The notes beneath the pieces are model-generated. The model made no database searches, was not told where the DNA came from, and saw only the letters and a program-made list of their open reading frames with translations. Both the position numbers and the translations under genes were made by a program. Below, piece by piece: positions 41,959 to 52,340 of a stretch of 64,000 nucleotides of DNA. Source of the DNA: Cladophialophora immunda (taxonomy: Eukaryota; Ascomycota; Eurotiomycetes; Chaetothyriales; Herpotrichiellaceae); the NCBI RefSeq assembly GCF_000835495.1, contig NW_015622543.1:1658239-1722238 (forward strand), given 5' to 3'. Positions within the stretch are counted from its first letter, which is position 1. Each line of letters opens with the position of its first letter.

Positions 41959-44217
41959 ATGGAACCAAGGCCAGATACTAAACGTGTGATGCGTCCGCGT
42001 CGCCCGCCTCGTCCGCCTCGTCCGCCTCGTCCTGTGTCGTGCCACTATTGCCGCTCCAAGAAGCTGCGATGCAGTCGCCAGTTCCCCTGCGATAACTGCG
42101 CCGTGAAAGGTCTAACCTGCCAGCTCTACGACCCAGCCAGAGGGCCGCCTCTTGGTGAAGAAACCCAACAGGAAATCCCCTCCGCGTTGATCCGTTTCAG
42201 CTCTGGCAATTCGTCCAGAATGCGGTGGTCGGCCAAAGAAGGTCTTAGCGCGACCAACAATGTCCAACTAGCTAGCTGGACGAAGGAGAACACCACTCCG
42301 GCACCAAATCTACAATCAGACACTGCTGCTGACGACGTCAAACTGCTCGAGTCGGGTATGATGGATCAAAGTTCGGCGGTAAGTGCTGCTTAACCATATC
42401 GAAGCTGTGGATCCCACTGTCCGCTGCCGCTTTTCACTCTTTGTCACATCCTGATTTGAGACTACCAAACCTGGGTTGCCATATGCTCACTGATCTCAGG
42501 CCCTTTTCTGCCCGGACAAGATTGTGTGCCGGACGTGTCCGGTTCGGCAGATCACAAGGACCACTTCTTATACATACCTGGATCCACCTACCCCCTCTTA
42601 CACCGTTGAGCCCGTCAAATGCGTCTGGCTCCCACGGCGCGAAGAAGCCAAGGTCTTCGTGGACAAGTATCTCCGCGATATTACTTACATTCACCATGTC
42701 GTCCATGCTCCATCTCTACGAAAGCTGGCGGACGGCATTTACCACGAGCTGGATCAACGTCAGCCCATTCAGCCCGGCCGTGTGGCTTTGCTATTGAGCA
42801 TCGTGGCCAGTGCAACGTTTATATGGACGACCCAGGACGACCACAATTTGTATCGCTCGGTGGACGATGCGAGAAACCAATCCGCCTCCTGGGTGATTGC
42901 AACCTTGGACATGCTCGACCACTCACGCAGGACTACCAATGGCTCTATCGAAGACGTTCAGGCACTGATACTTGTATCATTCCTAGTCTGCAACATGGAA
43001 GGCACGTCGCTCCGATATTTTGAGCTGGTGTCTAGAGCTATAACTACAGCGCGACAATTATATCTGCACCGGATTGACCACCCATCGCGTCGTCCACAAA
43101 TCGATTCGATCCAAGCCGAGGTCGGACGAAGGGTCTGGTGGTATCTTGCCGCGCTGGACTGGTACGTCGTTGTTGGCGAGGGCGTAATGAGATCCTTTGC
43201 TGACTTGGGTAAAGGATTCTGAGCAGATTCCCGGGACCTCATGAAGGGATCTGCACCGTGCAGCCACGGCAGATGATGGTCAACAAGCCGCGCAACATCC
43301 CGGACGAACATGTGGTGGAGGGTCTTCCCCTCGTCGGATTGCACATAACACAACCCACATCAATGTCGTACTTTTTGCAGAGAGTACGACTTGGAGAGCT
43401 CTGTTACCAGGCCAGCAACCAATCCTCAACCGACAATTGGGAAATTGCCACTTCTGACGAGATCATGGAGGTCGACGCCCAGTTTGAGAAGTTCATCAGT
43501 GACTTCCCCCCCTTCTTCAACCTTGAAGACGACGGTGATTCAACGAGCGCCGACAGAGCCTCCAAAGACCCCGCAATCATTGTCCAGGCTTACATCCTCA
43601 CTGGCATGGTGCAAGCGCGGCGCTGCAAGCTTCACCTCCCAAGCCTGTCGCGCAGCCCGGCCGAGCCGAGGCTGGCCCGATCACGGCAGATTTGTCTCGA
43701 TGCCGCGCGAACGATCATCGCGGCCGAGCGACGCCTGGAGAAGGAAACCGCCATTCCCTTTGCGCTGAGCCGGTTCAGGTTCGGCGGGACGCTGTACTGC
43801 CTCTTCCTGGCCATCGTCACCCTGTTGTTGGACGTTTGTCTGAACAAGGCCGCCGCCGTTGATCATGAGGATCGACGCAGGTCGGAGCTGGCGCAGGCAT
43901 TCCAGATCCTGGAGGAGGCCCAATCCCAGACGGCCATCGCCACGACCTTGCTCGAATCTCTCCAGAGGCTGGTCCACAAGTACAAGGTCTCATTGCCCGC
44001 AGTGGGCCAGGATGTTTCGATCAACAGGCCCGTAATGCCACCTGCTGACATGCCTTATGGGCTCGGAACTGGAAGGAGCAACACTGTCCCGGACCCGGAT
44101 GTGTCGAACCCCGAATTCCCCTTCTTCGACGAAGTCTGGCAGACGTTTGAGGGTGGAATGCAGCTGGACGAGTTGGACCTGGAGAGCATATTTGCGGACA
44201 TCAACAGTTTTATGTGA
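41959..44217 (+). CDS. Zn2Cys6 transcription factor with fungal-specific domain (regulator C)
   Basis: Three exons (41959-42378, 42500-43161, 43215-44217) give 694 residues. The cluster CHYC-x6-C-x5-C-x2-C-x6-C follows an unusual Pro/Arg repeat (PPR units). The middle homology region contains RRVWWYLAALDWILSRFPGPHEG, completed by the 53-nt second intron. The C-terminus is acidic (DELDLESIFADINSF), a probable activation domain. The gene is divergent from the O-methyltransferase with two CGG-N5-CCG dyads in between, so local and autoregulatory control is likely. The start at 41959 leaves a 39-nt in-frame upstream extension unused. Confidence 0.9.
42001..42033 (+). repeat. 9-bp tandem repeat inside regulator C
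   Basis: The unit CGTCCGCCT occurs about 3.6 times and encodes repeated Arg-Pro-Pro just before the zinc cluster. It may vary in copy number between strains. Confidence 0.7.
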
Positions 44218-44947
44218 ACCCCCGTGGTGCACGAAGCACGCAGAGAGCCCTTGTATCCGTGAAGAAAAATGGGTAGAATTTTCCATTAGAGTGAACATGG
44301 AGTTTTGCGCGGGAGAAAATCGGCCTGCTTTTCCCATCCATAAAAACGCTACCGTTTTGCGCTCGTCGCCTCGTCCGTTCGTTCGACATCCTTCTCAATC
44401 TTCGCCACGGTCAGCGCTATATACCTTCCCAGCCTTACGAGGGTGAACTGACACAGAGCGTTATTTCCTCATACCCTGAACATCGGCCGGACGCCCGCTT
44501 CTTAAACACGCCCATGATTGTATGTTTCTTCCCTACCAAGGCGGTCAGGACTTCCCGAGGGCCAACTGGAAGATGTCGCGTTGGTAGATGGCAGAAGGTT
44601 GCCCATATTTCGTCCGCCGCTTGGGGTTGGTCGCGGCTTTTGTCATGTTGGACTTCCAAGCCCATCCTTTGCGGATGCAGTGTGTCTCTGAGAGAAGGTC
44701 CGTCTCATCCTCCATGATGCCAAAGGTCAGAAGTCTCTTTTCTTCCCGCCGGTCTGTCGTTTTGGATTATGCCCTACCATGTCGAATCTTCTCCTCTCGT
44801 TCTCGGAGGGCGTGCTTCTGGGTCATTTGCCGGCGTTGATCACAATGGGTTCGACGGCTGGGCAAACAATTCCGGGCATCCACATTTCCGGTTCTATCCG
44901 TAGCCAGGTACCATGTACGCTTCTGCTCCGAGCTCGTGGCTCATAGC
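44218..44947. other. Convergent intergenic region between regulators C and D
   Basis: A 730-bp region between two convergent 3' ends. No gene is supported; short frames here have no recognisable motifs. Confidence 0.4.
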
Positions 44948-45703
44948 TCATGTACCTTCACTGGTGACTTGAGAGTGGTGTCCATGATGATCGTATGGGG
45001 TCGACAGAGGTACGGCAGCAGGGTCAAACGGCGGATGAAGTTGGCCATTCTGGAGCAGATATTGGTTATACCAGTTCGGATCTCCCAGCGGCATAGTATT
45101 GACGTCCCATTCCAAACCCGGGTCCAGGCTCGGGCTCGAATATGAATACTGTGGACAAGGGAGGTCGGCACCGGGCAGCATGCCCATGGGTTCGGGCGAG
45201 ACGAACCACTCTGCATTCCCACTGATGCAGCCGTCGGGGTCGACGTGACCCTCCAGATTTGCAGGGAGTAGCGTCTCGAACGAGAACGACCGGAAATCCA
45301 CATCCACATCCCAGGCCGAGTTTGGCTGCTGGTTCGATTGAAGGACCGGCGTCTCGGTATTGTCGCCCCAAGCACAGTCCTGGTTCATGTCCGAGTGGGT
45401 GGGTGACACAGATACCGACAGCTGCGAGGAGTTCGACTGTGACTGTGACTCTGACTCTGACCCTGTGGCCTGCCTTCGCCGCTTCGACCAGAGCCAGTCC
45501 GGCGGCTTCTTATCCACCGTCAGGAAAGCGCAGGGTTGATTCTTGCGCCGGCAGTTCAGACAGCTATCCTGCTCTCTCTTCGGCGTCAGCAGACACCGCG
45601 TCTTGCTCTTGCGGCAGCCCACGCAGGCGATCGAGGCACGGTAGTAGCCGAGTTTGGAACCTCGCGAGGCCGGCGGCTGGCGAGGGCGCGAGTACGACGG
45701 CAT
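44948..45703 (-). CDS. Small Zn2Cys6 DNA-binding protein (regulator D)
   Basis: An intronless gene of 251 residues. A full cluster CVGC-x6-C-x10-C-x2-C-x6-C lies at about residues 27-55, followed by a basic WSKRRRQ. A Ser/Glu/Gln repeat tract (SESESQSQSNSS) and a Tyr/Pro/Asp-rich tail follow. It lacks the fungal-specific middle homology region, so it is about one third of the usual length. It might act as a partner or antagonist of a larger regulator, or recruit through its acidic tail. The start at 45703 (MPSYSRPRQ) is the closest ATG to the cluster; the frame is open for 77 more codons upstream. Confidence 0.82.
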   Translation of the reverse strand: MPSYSRPRQPPASRGSKLGYYRASIACVGCRKSKTRCLLTPKREQDSCLNCRRKNQPCAFLTVDKKPPDWLWSKRRRQATGSESESQSQSNSSQLSVSVSPTHSDMNQDCAWGDNTETPVLQSNQQPNSAWDVDVDFRSFSFETLLPANLEGHVDPDGCISGNAEWFVSPEPMGMLPGADLPCPQYSYSSPSLDPGLEWDVNTMPLGDPNWYNQYLLQNGQLHPPFDPAAVPLSTPYDHHGHHSQVTSEGT

Positions 45704-46227
45704 ATTATGGTGAGGGTAATGACAAGCACGCGAGAGTCGTGATATTCGGCTTTGTTTAATCAGAGTGGTCTCGGGGATGTATGCCATGGAGAAGTTGGAG
45801 ATCAGAACAAGTCCCCCCAGTATTCTTATCCAAATCCTTATCGCGCCATGGGACGGTGAGGTCCGCTCTGCTAACGGGGGGCACGGGACGGGGCTCACCC
45901 AAAGATGCAAGCTATCTCGCTCTTGGTATCCCAAGGGCTGTTTCGGCTAGAGACATGACTCCGTTCTGTGATACGATGTCCGCCGAATCCAACGTACTGC
46001 TGAACATGGAGTAGTTTTAGCTTTGGGTGGCGTTTTTGGGGTCGTAGCCTACAGACACGACAGGTTACCGGTTCAAATACATAGGTATAGATCTAATGGC
46101 GCAACGCATCCCACTTGTTATATTGCTGAACTAAGGCTGGACACACAAGAGCCATAGTCCCGGGATCAGTGGGGGACTGGTTGCTCCAAGCACCTAGATA
46201 CTCTTGTATCCATACCGCCAGGTGCCT
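45704..46227. promoter_or_regulatory. Upstream region of regulator D
   Basis: A 524-bp region between the regulator D start and the 3' end of the UNC93-like gene. No gene or tRNA is supported. Confidence 0.4.
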
Positions 46228-47947
46228 CTACGCAATACTCTTGTTGGGAACCACCGTCTCTTCCCCATCCACGCTGCCCGTCTCGCCGCCGACCCTCCCT
46301 CCCAGCCGCGCGGCATCCTCCTCGATATGCTTCGGCACGATGACCGTGTCCTCGTGGAAGTAGTTCGTGTCGCCGACGTAGAAGACGGTGACGGTGTACA
46401 GGAAGAGGATGCCCACGAAGTAGCACGCGAACTGAAAGGACAGCTGGGTGATGTAGGTCCCGCCGTTGCCGTCGATGATGAAGCTGAACATCATGCCTAG
46501 CGCGGTCGTGCCGCGGAAGCACGACGCCCGTCGCGCCAGCCGCTCCGGGTCGTTGGTCAGTGCGCAGATGACGTACTGCGTTGCGATTTGGTAGATGCTG
46601 CCGATAGGAATCAGCCGCGTTGTACCAGTCAGTGGATTCATCGAGATTGTTTGCGTGTAGGGTTTGACTGCGGGGTGGTGCTTACCTGTAGACACTCCCG
46701 TAGATGACATATATGACAAACGCGCCGGCGAAGGCGGGATCCGTCCAGTCGGTAGACGGCCCTGCTTCGTGCCGGTTCAGGTGATGTTCAGCGAGCCACG
46801 CCGCCTCTGCGGCACAAATGGCCAGTGTGATCGCGCTCATCACCGATATCCCGATCAGCGCCCGGGTCTTCCTGCGCCCGAATCGCGGATTGTCCAGGAT
46901 GTAGGTCATGCCGAAGCTGGCGGGCAGCTGGATGAAGTTGAACATGACGTTGTTGAGCGAGCGGGTGCGGAGGTTGAAGTAGTAGCCGTTGAGCGAGCTC
47001 TGAAGGGCCAGGGCCATCTCGGCGACGAAGATGGCCGGGAGCAGCATCATGAACCGGAAATCCCTGATCATCTCGAGAATGCCACGCAGCTCGCCCTTCA
47101 AAGACGGCTGCTTGAAGATGGCAATCTTGGTGCCGTCGCTGCGCACCACCTTCGCGGGCCGCACGAGCAGTGTCAGGGCCAGCACCATAGCTAAGACCTG
47201 GATCACCACGAAGACGACGTATACTGGGGTGGGAGCACCGGCGTCTTGCCGCGCGCTGTGCATGTTGATGCCGAGGGCAACCAGGGCTGCGACCGTCGAA
47301 CCACCTGCTGCACATGAGGATCTCCGTCAATGCATACATTTGGCAAGCTCACCTTCACACATGCACCATTGGATTGTCATGAACAGAGCCTTGTCCTTCT
47401 CTTCGGCGTACGAGTATGCAATTGCGCCGGCGGACGCCCACAGAAGCGCAGCCGATACTCCTTCAATGCCTCCACCCATGTATGCCAGCCACGAGTTTCC
47501 CGTTCGGTCGAAGTACCAGAGACCACCTGCAACCAGCGTGAGTAGCTAGAGAACAGGAACAAGGAACCAGGAGTAGTGTGAGGGATAATAACTCACCTGT
47601 GTATAGACTGTATCCAATCGACCCAAGAAAGACCGTATAATTTGGACCGATGAGATTCATCACCGAGCCGGCAAACCACCCGGTGATGAAGAAGACGCCG
47701 TACAAGATGGCATTGACGTTCGCAGCTACCGTTTGAGACGACGGTTTGCCTCCACCGGCTCCGAGACCTGTCAAGGCGAGATAGATGCCAGGGAGACAGA
47801 GGAGCATCAACCTGGTCGGGATGTCAGCACTCTATTTAAAATACCTCGACATTCGTGCCGCTGAGAAAAGAGGGAAGAGGCTTACCCAGCAATCAGATTC
47901 TGGATGAAAGGGTGGTTGAGGCGCAAGTCTGCTCTCTTGAGCTCCAT
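46228..47947 (-). CDS. UNC93-like (DUF895) MFS membrane protein
   Basis: Five exons (47947-47886, 47811-47597, 47526-47353, 47304-46686, 46597-46228) give 479 residues. The start MELKRADLRLNHPFIQN, the early helix with LMLLCLPGIYLALTGLGAGGG, NLIGPNYTVFLGSIGYSLY, EEKDKALFMTIQWCM and the late RRASCFRGTTALGM are characteristic of fungal UNC-93-like proteins. About 11-12 membrane helices are visible. The transported solute is not known for this family in fungi; roles in organic solute or toxin movement are often assumed. The gene is divergent from the M20 amidohydrolase. Confidence 0.88.
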
Positions 47948-48823
47948 CGTGAGGCTCGCTTGTAGCTTGTCAGATGATATGAAGGGGTACTTGAACCTGG
48001 TGTTTTATAATTTATCGCGATGACACAGTGACAAGCAGCAGGACCCCTCGCTGGGAGACATGAAGTAGGTTGCCCTTTTATACACCGACCAGGCGCCAGG
48101 TATTCAAGCAGCACGAGAACCGTGGAATGATGCTGGAGCACATCTCACCGTCGTATCATGGCCCGCGACCTCTATCAAGTCACAAGGCAACGGACCCATG
48201 CTGATCCTCTTCTCCATCTCGGCACTGTATCAGTCGCCCATGCGGAAAAGGGCCCAGGTGGAGTCCATGATGATGGCAGAGGAATGCGGTGGAGATGCAG
48301 CACCGACCACGAAGATCTGGAGAGGGAAAGAGAGAGTAGGTCTCTCCAGAAGAAGGACGGTTACACGGAGAGTGTCCGGGAATATGAACTGCTACAGGGC
48401 CAGCAGGGCGGCAAGGGCATCTACAGGGCGAAGAGGGGGACATGGCGTGTCGACACTAAATAAAGTGGACATCGGCACTGTATCTGTAGCCAACCATGGC
48501 GCATATACAACAAGAGGCGCCCCGACGACCTTGCATATTCTTGATGCCATTGCAGAATACCAAGAAAAGGACTTTGACATGGCTCAATGCACGCTGCAGA
48601 GGCTTGCTTCATTGGGAGAGAGATGGATTTACCAATATCTACTTGTAGTTGTCATCGCGGATCACCGTTGAGGAGGAGAATCTTCCTCAGTAAGTTAGGA
48701 GATCATAGTGGGCATCTCGTACGATGCGAGTTTGCCGATAGTATAAAGGACAGTGGGAAGGCTTCCATTTGTTACAAGGGCACGAATGCACTTATCCAAA
48801 TCGCAGAATAAGACGAAACAACA
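47948..48823. promoter_or_regulatory. Divergent promoter, UNC93-like / amidohydrolase
   Basis: An 876-bp region between divergent starts. A 157-codon plus-strand frame at 48198 has no recognisable features and was not called. Confidence 0.4.
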
Positions 48824-50300
48824 ATGAATCCCATCCGGTTCACCCTTCCACTCTTCCACGGATCATTTGTGGCATCGTCCAGAAATGCCTGTAGAGGTTA
48901 CATGAGACGGCAGTGCCGTCAGAACACTCTTCAAGTGCGATCATTCGCCTCTCGCAACAGACTGTACTCTGCTTCGACCCTGACCGTCAACCAGCAGAGG
49001 TTATGGGACACTCTACACCACACGGCACAGTGGGGGGCGACGCCCGAAGGAGGTGTTCGACGACTGACGCTCACCCCAGAAGACAAGGCCGTCCGTGACT
49101 GGTTTGTCGACACGGTTCAGCAGTACGGGGCAACGGTCAAGATCGACGAGATGGGAAATCTCTTCGCCATCAGGCCGGGTCAAAACAACGACATTGCTCC
49201 CATCGGCATCGGATCACACCTAGACACCCAGCCCGCGGGAGGGCGGTACGACGGCATCCTAGGTGTGCAAGCCGGGGTCGAGATCCTGAAAGTCTTGCAT
49301 GAAAACGACTACACCACATATGCCCCGATTGCAGTGATCGACTGGACGAACGAAGAGGGCGCTCGATTCAACACGGGCATGTTATCTAGTGCTGTCTGGG
49401 CAGGCAATGTGTCGCTCGAGGACGCGTACAACCACGTAGACTCCGATGGTTTGCGGTTTAAAGATGAGCTCGCGAAAATCGGATACCTTGGCCCCGTCAA
49501 GGCCACCCACACAGCAAACCCGCTCTCTGCTCATTTCGAATACCACATCGAACAAGGGCCCGTGCTGGAAGAAGACTCCAAGTCCGTCGGCGTTGTGACG
49601 GGGGTCCAGGGAATGACCTGGCTCATCGTGACGGTGAACGGGCGATGCCAGCACTGTGGCACCACGCCGATCGATCGACGCGCCGACGCCCTTCTCGCGG
49701 CAGCGCAGATGATCTCACGCATAAACACCGTGGCCTGGGAAAACCAGGGCGTGACCACCGTCGGGGTCATCAACTCGGAACCACAATCGCCCGGCACGAT
49801 CCCTGGGACAGTCACTTTCAGCGTCGACATCGAACATCTCTCCAACGACACTCTGGACAAAATGGCCCAGATCGTCCGAGAATTGTGCGCATCTATTGCC
49901 GAGAGCAACAGCTGCACCGTCGACATCAAGCAAATTTGGAGGAGTGCCGGGGTGGAGTTTCACAAGGATTGCATCGACGCGGTGCGGTCGTCGGCGATTG
50001 AGCTCGTGGGCAAGGACGGGTACAGAGAGCTGCCGGCCGGGGCTGGCCACGACAGCGTCAATACTTCGTACATCTGCCCCACGTCGATGGTGTTTATTCC
50101 GTCAAAGAATGGGATATCGCACCACCCGAGTGAGTATTCAACGCCCGAGGACTGGTATGTCAAGGTCTCTGCCATCATATTACAGGGTTATCTCATGCTA
50201 ACAACTGCTGTTTGACAGTGCATTGGGAACGCAGGTGTTGCTAAACGCCGTGCTGCGATACGACCAGAGTCTCAAAGCGCGTGGAAGGCCTGGCTCTTGA
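48824..50300 (+). CDS. M20-family amidohydrolase (N-carbamoyl-amino-acid / allantoate hydrolase type), likely mitochondrial
   Basis: Two exons (48824-50154, 50219-50300) give 470 residues. The dinuclear zinc site is visible: GIGSHLDTQ with the first His, RYDGILGV with the bridging Asp, DWTNEEGARF with the general base Glu, YHIEQGPVLE, and the final ligand His in GAGHDSVN. HCGTTPIDRRADAL belongs to the dimerisation lid. The family hydrolyses N-carbamoyl-L-amino acids, ureidoglycolate or allantoate, freeing ammonia. The first 50 residues are rich in Arg, Ser and aromatic residues without acids, a likely mitochondrial presequence, which is unusual for this family. The last exon adds only 27 residues. 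Confidence 0.88.
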
Positions 50301-50993
50301 CAGATGGACGTGTGTTCGGTGTCGGGAAGAATCTGGAATTGATTACAGCTGTCCAGGAGGCCATTTTAGAACAATGCCCGTGACTCACTTCGAGCTCTTG
50401 AAGCGTTGTGGAAGCCTGGTTTGTTTTCCGACCTTGGGTTCTTGTGATGTGGAGATGTTGCCATGAACAGGACAGCAACGAAGGGCGTAGCTGGACGGAA
50501 TTGTGCGAGGCAAAGGTGTTGTGAAGTGATGCTTCAGGGTGGCAGACATTGGAGAACGAAGGGCAGAAAGCGACAGAGACTCGAAGTGAGACGTTGGTGT
50601 CGAGAAGCATCGTCATTGAACAAGGGAGGGAGAACTTCGGGCGGGTGGGCTTACTAGGCTGCAATGGGCGCCGATTTTGGGCGAGACATCTAACTCACCG
50701 CCTACCCGTAGCATCTATCGTGCTAGGCGGGTAAAATGTGACAAGAGGGCCTTCCATTCTGTTCGGAGCCTGTGTTCTAGGGGCTGTAGGCCCGCTTCTT
50801 CCCTCCTGGCCGATTCACGCGCCCCTAAACAAGGCCAGCTGTGACCGTACGGCAGGGCCGCTCGGCTGCCCTAGCACAGGATGGCTCTGCTTCTGTCCTA
50901 ACTAGAGGCATGCCACAGCCAGAAGTGAACCTCACCTCCATGCAAAGCCGCCCACTACATTTCCAGCACAACTCTTTCGCAATATAGGCGCCT

Positions 50994-51032
<39 letters not shown>

Positions 51033-51086
51033 CAGTCTTCTGGACTTCCCAGGGCGAACCCGACAATAGAACCTCGTCCAAGATAT
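50301..51086. other. Convergent intergenic region with microsatellite
   Basis: A 786-bp region between convergent 3' ends, containing the (AC)n tract listed separately. No gene was seen. Confidence 0.45.
50995..51031. repeat. (AC)18 microsatellite
   Basis: An uninterrupted run of 18 AC dinucleotides lies in non-coding sequence just past the methyltransferase stop codon. It is likely length-polymorphic and useful as a strain marker. Confidence 0.95.
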
Positions 51087-51773
51087 CTACACCTTTCGAA
51101 GCACCAGCAGCCTCCCGCCAACATTGGTCGTCGATCTCAACCCCACCACCTCCGACCGCAAGACCTCGATCCTGCTGGCACCAGCGGCAGCAGCCCTCAA
51201 GCGCTCGACCTCGGCGCTGAACCCGGCGCTCTCCCAGATGTCGTCGAGCACGGTGGCGACGATGCATCCTCCCGGTTTCACGACCCTGACAAACTCCTCG
51301 ACCACCTGCGGTCCCACGTGCCCGCGCGTCAGGGTACCCACGCAGAGCACGGCGTCGAAGAAGTCGTCGGGCTTCGCGATCGGACGCGGCGCCGACAGGT
51401 CGGCCTGCTCCAGCGCGCCGTAGACGCCCGTCCCGCGCGCCACCGCCAGCATGCCCGGGCTGATGTCCAGGCCCGTGACGGTTTGGGCGCCGAACCGCGC
51501 GAGCTCGACGCCCACCAGCCCCGTCCCGCAGCCCGCGTCCAGGATCTGGAGGCCCCTCAGCCGGGCGGCCTCGCCTCGCCGGTCGCCGTCGAACGCATCC
51601 GCCAACGCCTGCGCGGCGAGCCTCGGGGCGGCGTACTCCTCCGCCTCGAGATCCTTGTCGTACTCCAATGCCCACTCGTTGTAGAGATCGCGTGCGTCGG
51701 CCGCGCTGGAGAGCGCATAGGCTCGTTTGAGGAATGGGTTGTCGCCCACCGGATGAGTGGTGGAGTCTGCCAT
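51087..51773 (-). CDS. Class I SAM-dependent methyltransferase (small, Methyltransf_25/11 type)
   Basis: An intronless gene of 228 residues. The lead-in NEWALEYDKDLE and EEYAAPRLAAQAL is typical of Williams-Beuren-27-like fungal methyltransferases. The SAM motif I is LDAGCGTGLVG (about residues 77-87), then VTGLDISPGM (motif II), FDAVLCVGTLT and VKPGGCIVATV. The substrate is a small molecule of unknown type. Nothing in the sequence ties it to the catabolic block. A Met 31 codons upstream is in frame but would add a low-complexity leader. Confidence 0.88.
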   Translation of the reverse strand: MADSTTHPVGDNPFLKRAYALSSAADARDLYNEWALEYDKDLEAEEYAAPRLAAQALADAFDGDRRGEAARLRGLQILDAGCGTGLVGVELARFGAQTVTGLDISPGMLAVARGTGVYGALEQADLSAPRPIAKPDDFFDAVLCVGTLTRGHVGPQVVEEFVRVVKPGGCIVATVLDDIWESAGFSAEVERLRAAAAGASRIEVLRSEVVGLRSTTNVGGRLLVLRKV

Positions 51774-52340
51774 GAATGTAGGTATGCACAAGAAGCGATG
51801 TACCAGATCTTTTCTCCTCCCTCGTCCGAGAAGTCTTGCTATATTCGGTCCCTTGGGAAAAAGCAAAACAACAGCAACGATTCTGGAGCGTTTGCTAGCC
51901 AGGTTATAGCAACGAGCGCTGCATTCCTCGGCCAGTTCAATGCAACACCTGTTGTTTCTGCGCGATCGCGGATTCCGGTCTGAGCTGAATGTTCTTGGAC
52001 ATTTTGTGACCTGTTGGCTTTATGGACAAATCCTGTCCGACATGTAGCGGAAACCTCCGACGATGATCGTTACTTTTCGGATTCTGCACCAACGACGCCT
52101 CTACGGACTTCGACAGTGACGGCATGCGCTGCGCTCGCGTTCCCAACTGAATGAAGGCGGATGTTGTCGCAAGGTTCGAAAGTTATATTTGTCTGGCAAG
52201 GTGCTACATCTGAGACGAAGATAAAATAAGAAAACTTTCAACTACGAAGAAACCGACCCTCCACTTAGGAACTTGAAAAACTGACCTCTCCATCCTCCCC
52301 TTATGCAAACCCTCCACCGGACGCAGTGAACGGCGGACTA
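51774..52340. promoter_or_regulatory. Upstream region of the methyltransferase gene
   Basis: A 567-bp region between the methyltransferase start and the 3' end of the ABC transporter gene. No gene was seen. Confidence 0.4.

Noticed and set aside
46030..46100. GGTTCAAAT box resembling a tRNA T-arm
   Set aside because: No matching acceptor stem, D-arm or anticodon arm could be folded around it.
46664..47194. 176-codon plus-strand open frame
   Set aside because: It lies opposite the UNC93-like gene whose helices are clear; the frame has no recognisable domain.
48198..48671. 157-codon plus-strand frame in the UNC93-like/amidohydrolase promoter
   Set aside because: Low-complexity Arg-rich sequence with no motif and no coding-like conservation visible.
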